From: Hirsutella rhossiliensis
Lineage: Eukaryota > Ascomycota > Sordariomycetes > Hypocreales > Ophiocordycipitaceae
Assembly (NCBI RefSeq): GCF_020360975.1
Contig: NW_025408669.1
Coordinates: forward strand, 2,604,001 to 2,668,000
Length of the DNA stretch: 64,000 nt
Reading direction: 5' to 3'
Below are positions 58,640 to 64,000 of the stretch, piece after piece. How positions within the stretch are numbered: the stretch's first letter is position 1; each line of letters opens with the position of its first letter. Made by a program: the position numbers and the translations under genes. The notes below the pieces were generated by a model. The model was not told the DNA's origin. It searched no databases and saw nothing but the letters and a program-made list of their open reading frames with translations.

Positions 58640-60940
58640 TTAACGAAATAATACCGAATTTATATAAAATAGGTAGATAGAAAGGATACGAATTTACTAA
58701 ACTTAAGAGAAATTTAAATTATACCTTATAGACTATAAGGATAGAAGCTATCCTTATAAAAGAAAAGCTTATTACTACTTTAAAGTAAGTAAATTATACA
58801 TAGACTATAGAGGCTTTATATAACGACCGGTATTATTCTTAAGGGATAAACCTATTAAGGGGTTTATATTAATAGATATAATAAGGCGTAGACTAAGCAA
58901 TAATATATATATTACGTTAGTAATAAGTTAGAGGTCGTAGACTATAGACTATAACTAAGTAATTAGAATTAAAGATAGAATCGTAATAAAGATCTATATT
59001 AAAAGCTAAAGAGCTATTTAGTCTAAAGGAGTAGAATTAAGTGTCCTTATATACCTAGTAGTTCTTTATAGATTATTTAGTAAACGTAATAATCCTATTT
59101 ATAAATCGTTAGATAATTAAGGTAATCTAATAATCCTATATACTATTATTAAATTATCGAGATAATTTAATAAGCCGGATTATTAAGATTACTAAGCAAT
59201 CTAAATAATCTATTACGTAACTTTACGGGATCCTATACCCTTCTATTATATATCGGCCTTAAATAAGGGCTGCTTATAACTAACCGTTAGTTAGGTTATA
59301 ATACTTTATCTATAATATTCCTTTAAGTTAAAGATAGTCCCTTAATATAAGTTCGGTATTTAAAAAATACTAAAGAAGTATAAGATAAGCTTAAAAAGCT
59401 ATATAATCCGTTAAACTTTTCGTTAAATTATCTACTTATTAAGCAGCTCTTTAATCTTAGTCCCTTAAACTTTAATTTAGAGAAATACCTTTATAAGGTA
59501 AAGGAAATTTATAAGGATTTAAAATCCTATAATATAGAAATTCCTAAAGTTATTCTTATAGTATAGATTCTTAATTGCCTTAATAAGGAATTTAGAAGCT
59601 ATATTATAAATATTATATAGAGGCTTAGGTATAATTCTATAGCGTTTACTCTTAAAACCTTAATAGCTAGTCTTTTAGACGAAGCTAAAAGAATAGAAGA
59701 TATAAATAATTCTTTAAAGAAAGCCTTCTTAATATAAAGGAAGCCTTAGAAATCCTATAGAAATTCTATAGCTACTCCTTATTATAAGGAATATAAAAAG
59801 CTAAGGCATTTTATAGTAAATTACTATAAATTATACTTAAATAAGGCTCCTACTTATTAGGTTTTTTAAATAAAGGAAAAAAGGATAATAGAACTTAAAT
59901 TTCTAAGAAGAGAAAATCTTCTTTTTCTTTTTCTTTTTCTAGGAGGAAATCCCCTTCTAGTAGTATTTCTACTACTAATAAAAGAAGAAAGGCTCGAATT
60001 ATAAAGCTAGAGTCTAATTTAGATAATAGTAATAAGGTTTTAAATATTACTTTATAAGAAAATAATATAGACCTAGATATCGACCTTATAGACCCCTTTA
60101 GGGCTCCGACCCCTATATAAACGTCTAAGGATTTAAAGGTAGTTTTAACCTCTATAATTACCCTTATAGTAAAAGCTAATAAAGACTCTTTTTTAGGACC
60201 TTTAAAATCCTTAATTCCTAGAATAAAGGAATTAGTCTTAAAAGTAAAAGAAGGAGGATTTCCTAGTTATAAGAATAAAAGGATCTTTAATTTTATATAT
60301 AATACTAAAGCTACTAGGTATATAGTATCTAATAAGAATTTCCTTATTAACTATAAAGAAATTAAGTTTAAAGTTTACTAGGGAAAAGTTTCCTTTATAT
60401 TAGTAAAAGGAAAGGGGGACTTAGTATTTAAGTTCCTATATAGTAAAAAAAGGTATATCCTTTAAGACTACTTTTATATACCTAAATTAAGGGTAAATAT
60501 ACTATCCTAATATTATTTTAATAATACCTATGCCTTAATAAGAGGAAATAAAGTCCTTTTATTAGATAATAAAGCTAAGGTCCTTAATAAAGGATTTCTT
60601 AGAAATAAATTATATTATATTCCTATAGATCCTTTATTAGAAAGCTAATCGATCCTTATTATATCTTTAAAAGTAAAGGATATAGATTTTTATACTTAGT
60701 ACTTACGCTTAGGATATATAAATAGTAGGGCTATTTTAGAAATATTAAAAAGATATAATAAGGATATAAAAATACCTTTAAAAGAGAAAAATAAAATAAG
60801 GTAGTGCGAAATATATATTAAAGCTAAAGTAATAAATAGGGTTTATAAATAACCTTTATATAAGTCTTATTCCTAATTAAAAAAAAAATAGTATTAGATA
60901 TTTAAGGGCTAATTAAAGTACTTACTTATAATAATTATTA
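58640..60940 (+). pseudogene. Copia E gag to pre-integrase relic, interrupted by a solo LTR
   Basis: Reading through RIP stops as Gln/Trp, the plus strand gives a copia gag (IEAILIKEKL near 58740, then after the solo LTR FNLEKYLYKVKEIYKDLKSY near 59470 and SLLDEAKRIEDIN near 59680). A Lys/Ser-rich basic stretch follows at about 59880-60000. A pre-integrase trace lies at 60700-60850. No RT is present. Pseudogene by stops and by the insertion. Confidence 0.6.
58819..59303. repeat. Solo gypsy LTR (485 bp) inside copia E
   Basis: It starts TATAACGACCGG and ends GGTTATAATA, as the LTRs of B and C do, and has a perfect 5-bp target duplication, cttta (58814-58818 and 59304-59308). Copia E gag continues on both sides. 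No internal sequence is present, so it is a solo LTR left by LTR-LTR recombination. Its 3' half differs from both B and C (third subfamily). Confidence 0.87.
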
Positions 60941-60947
60941 CTATTAT

Positions 60948-61434
60948 TCTCGCGAAGAGAGATACGAGAAATATATATAAAACGCACGAAGGTGAAATTA
61001 GAAGTAAGGGGTCGGATAGGCAAGGTAGAGAGATTTAATTCTTACGGGAGCAGCAATTACGGTAGGGGAGTAATTATTGTATTTTCTTAATTGTCCTTCT
61101 TTCCTCTATCTAACGCCCCTCTTTATACCTATCTAGCATCTTAATTAATAAAGAAGATCTTACTTAAAGAAGCTACTAATATCCTTTCGACTACCGAGCT
61201 TTTTGCCGGTTTTTTCCCCTCTTTTCTAGCCGTTGCCGGCATATCCGTCTTATCTTTCGCTACTTCTATAGGAAGCTATCGCTACTTCTACTTCCCCTTA
61301 TGCCCCTACCCTCCTTTCTACACCTCTTTTTAGCTCCTTCTTCCTTCTTCTATACCGGGTGTTTTTAGCTTCCTTGGTCCCTCGTGCTAAGGGATATCTC
61401 CGAGAACTGCGAAATTAGGCCACGCTTCGCGACA
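60948..61434 (-). repeat. Copia A3 3' LTR (487 bp)
   Basis: Inverted match to 7903-8389. It has one of the few unmutated LTR ends in the window (CGCGACA, that is TGTCGCG on the other strand), which fixes the true LTR terminus of the family. Confidence 0.9.
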
Positions 61435-64000
61435 CACCCCCTTAGCTATAGCCTGCCCCTTAAGGGCATAGCTAATACGGCTTTAGGCTAGTAAGCGTAT
61501 AGAGGAGGTTCTTAGCTCTGCACTTCTCCCTTTACTCGAGGAAAGCAGGGGCCCTTTTAGGTCCCTAGGCTCTTTTAGACCTACTTAAGGAAAAGGGGCC
61601 TAAAGAGGGGAAAGTCCTATAAGAAAGGGGGCCTTCTTAGAAGGGAAAAACCTAATTAAATAGGGGCCCTCTAAAGGGAAAACCTCTTCCTTTTCTTCGG
61701 CTATAGACGTTACCTTCTCGTACGTGCTATTAGCTCCTCTCGTAGACTCTTAAGGCGGGCCTCTAAGGACAGCTTCTCTCGAACGTCTTCTAGCCTAATT
61801 TGCTATAGAAAGACAGCTAGCTTCTACTTCGGCAGGGGCTTCGTAAGACCGTCGGCTTTTATTAATACCGTTAGAACCTAACGGACGGAAATAAGTCCCC
61901 TTTAGACCTCTTAGCGTAACTAATGCTAGTAAATATCGATATACCGTAGCCGGGTCGATAGCTTACTGTTTTCCTCTATAAGAATCTATATAGTCTATGT
62001 ATTATTATATTCTATAGCTAACGGGGACGGAATTTATAGTTATAACGATATTAGTAGCCGGCTAAGGAAAATCGCTTCTTTGAACGCTTCTAAAAGAGCT
62101 AGTAGCTCTGCCTCCGTACTTAAAGTCGTAACGGTAGCTTATTTCGAAGCTCTCTAAGCAATAGTTCCTCTAAAAAGGGATATAATATACCCTTATAAGC
62201 TCTTTCTATCTAAGGAATTATCCGTAAAGGACGAATCGCTCGAATAAAGGAAGATTTCGGCAGCTATTTTCCTTCCCTGCCCTCCTAGGCGTAGACTATA
62301 TAATCTCGTTAAATAGAGATAAAGGATAGCTCTATCTACTGCTTCTTAATACCTAGGGCTAGGATTCTAGTTATACCTAGCTAGCCGGGAGACCGTAAAA
62401 GAGATATCCGGTCTAGTAGAAATAGCTAAAAAAAGTAGGGAGCCTACCTTCTATTAATATTAGTGTTTCTCTTACTCCCTAGCTTAAAAGGACGGATTAG
62501 GTAAAAGCTCTTCTTTTAATATAAGCGTAGAGGGAAGCTTCTTATTAAGGGAATTAAGGAGGAATATATAAGCGACCTTATCGATATAGGCGTCTTAGGT
62601 AAGCTAGATAGTCTATTAGGACCTATTCCGAAGGATTCGTATCCCTAGGAACTACTTTAGCTCCCCTAGCTTAGTTATCTTATACCTTTATTATAGGCCT
62701 CGTATAGCCTCCCTAGTAGTAGCTTCTTCCTCTTTCGGGTAGGCCTAGATAATATTATCGACGTAGAAGAAGACTATGATTTTACCCTTCTATATTATAC
62801 ACGGTTTTTAAAGGACTTTCTTAAAGCCTAGGGCTTTAAGGGAACCTATTAAATGCTATTGCTAAAGAAGGGGTAATCTTCGTAATCCGTATAGAGCTTT
62901 CCTAAGCTATAGAACCTTTCCTAGCTATTAGAAGCCTAGTAGAAGGCGTATATAGATAACTTCTTCTTCCTTAAGTAGGTAGTTAATAAAGGCGTTAACT
63001 ATATTTATTTAATCCAGTTCGAGGTCGAATTCTGCTGCTATAGCTATAAGGGTCCGAAAAGACATCCCTACTAGGGTAGTTGCCCTAGTAGGTAGATCCC
63101 CTTTTTCCTATTAATTCCTATAGACAACTAGCCGGGCTTTATACTTTTAAAGGAAGCCGTGTTTATTAGTCTTATAGATAAAGACCTACTTATAGCTAAG
63201 GACCTATTTTCCTCTTACCTTTTCCTTAAGGACCTCTTCGAAAGACCCTATCTCTTTATATAAGGCTAAGTAGTCTTTCTAGGCCTAGAAAAACTAGTCT
63301 CTAAAGGGGTGTTTTTCTAGCTGCTTCTAGTTTGCTAGTAGGTCCGGGAGGTCTCTTTTATATACCTTCCTTGCTAATATTAGCTTAAATAGCCGGCCTA
63401 CTATAAACGCTCCGTAGGAACCGTCTTCTATTAGCGTTAGGTAGAAGTCGGAAAAACGATTAAAATAAGGGAGAGGTTAGTCTTCTTTCGTATCGGGCCC
63501 TATACCTTCCTTTGCTTCTCGAAGTAGGGATAAAAAGGCAGCCGGATAATCCTTTAAGAGAGGTGCCTTTCCTACCCCCTTAGGGGCCGATATAGGAAGA
63601 CTAACTAAAAAAGCTGCTTCTAGATCTTCTTCTTATTCCGTAAGAGGAGGCGTAGGGAGGTAGGCGTATTCTAGCTCTACCGCTTTCCTATAGTCTCCTT
63701 CTTCGTCTAGATCATTTAATCTAGTAGCTTCCTCTTTTTCTTCTTCGAAGTCGACGTTATCCTCGACTACTTCGACGTCGGTTTCTTCTTCCGTTTCCTC
63801 GTCTAGGACCTCTTCTTAAGACTATTAGGAAGGGGGGATTTAAATCTTCTAAATAAGCTAACGTTAAGAGAGTAAGAGGGGCTATTAATCCCTCTTTCTA
63901 TCGAAGAAGCTAGATTCGTCGAAAATTATATCCCTAGTCGAAATAACCTTCTATAGAAGAGGAATCTAGATCTAGAAGATATTCGTAGAATTATAACTAA
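61435..64000 (-). pseudogene. Copia A3 pol relic (RNase H, reverse transcriptase)
   Basis: Minus-strand polyprotein C-terminal part. The RT box at 62748-62765 reads YVDN, with one aspartate lost by G-to-A. Stops at RIP positions are fewer than in A1. The upstream parts (gag, integrase) lie beyond 64000. Confidence 0.72.

Larger units (their letters stand above)
57915..60947 (+). mobile_element. E: third Ty1/copia family, 5' LTR and gag, right end cut by copia A3
   Basis: It starts TATTAGGAACGG (from TGTTAGGAACGG) inside A4. The LTR runs to about 58482 and is followed by GGTTATAAGCCCGG, the same primer-binding box as the A family. A plus-strand gag frame begins near 58650 and is split by a gypsy solo LTR (58819-59303). 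Beyond that it continues to a gag-pre-integrase trace (EIYIKAK, about 60810) and ends where A3 is inserted. The sequence is unlike families A and F. The rest of pol should lie past A3, outside the window. Confidence 0.7.
60948..64000 (-). mobile_element. A3: Ty1/copia (A family), minus strand, right end outside window
   Basis: The 3' LTR is 60948-61434 (487 bp). Internal sequence from 61435 to the window end is collinear with 1-2200 of A1 in the same orientation. It retains more CA/TG than A1 (for example the LTR end GACA unchanged), so it is younger or less RIP-treated. It is inserted in copia E; the left target site would be attat (60943-60947), with its partner outside the window. Confidence 0.85.

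Noticed and set aside
58819..60947. Solo LTR plus copia gag as one element with a gypsy-like LTR
   Set aside because: A perfect 5-bp duplication (cttta) flanks only the LTR, and copia E gag reads on both sides of it, so the LTR is a separate insertion.

Overview
The window looks like a gene-poor, AT-rich accessory compartment of a filamentous ascomycete (Pezizomycotina). The evidence is a highly reducing polyketide synthase (PKS) relic with a short intron (GT donor, CTGAC branch site, AG acceptor), fungal-type copia, gypsy, LINE and Mutator-like elements, and mutation of nearly every long repeat in the pattern of repeat-induced point mutation (RIP). In the repeats CpA and TpG are almost absent, CpG survives, and most stops sit where CAA, CAG or TGG codons are expected. 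I can support only one intact protein-coding gene.

Layout, left half. 1-35830 is a minus-strand copia element (A1) split by two gypsy elements of one family, B (2972-17113) and C (19411-35204). B was itself split by a plus-strand copia of the A family (A2, 7903-14208). C was split by a minus-strand LINE (about 21866-29918). B, C and A2 have 5-bp target duplications and pairs of equal-length LTRs; the LINE has a duplication of about 14 bp. A 380-bp MITE lies in A1. 35831-38949 is a second copia family (F). 38950-41899 is a Mutator-like element with long terminal inverted repeats and a RIP-damaged transposase.

Middle, about 41.9-50.5 kb, is the GC-normal island. It holds an intact DapA/HOGA-family lyase (42369-43361, +), a convergent decayed N-terminal fragment of an FAD-dependent amine or amino-acid oxidase (43362-43740, -), a non-coding stretch with two perfect palindromes, and a highly reducing PKS pseudogene (44693-50520, -). 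The PKS retains part of KS, then AT, DH, pseudo-KR/ER, KR and ACP. It has ten in-frame stops and one frameshift, and it is cut off within KS where a LINE begins. The lyase and oxidase families occur together in hydroxyproline-type catabolic clusters, so they may be remnants of one; this is inference.

Right half, 50521-64000, is again stacked repeats: a LINE (50521-52528, +) joined to an A-family copia (A4, 52529-57914, +), then a third copia (E, 57915-60947, +) interrupted by a gypsy solo LTR, then another minus-strand A copia (A3, 60948-64000). Within A4 two 413-bp MITEs in opposite orientation flank a 710-bp copia segment that is inverted, and their target duplications are swapped between the copies. 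This is a readable case of inversion by recombination between small repeats.

I found no CRISPR array, rRNA, tRNA or clear new defence or metabolic system. The most notable items are the MITE-mediated inversion, an unexplained CA/TG-rich patch inside RIP-saturated DNA (about 23980-24640), the Mutator-like element at a junction without a target duplication, and the survival of a single intact gene.
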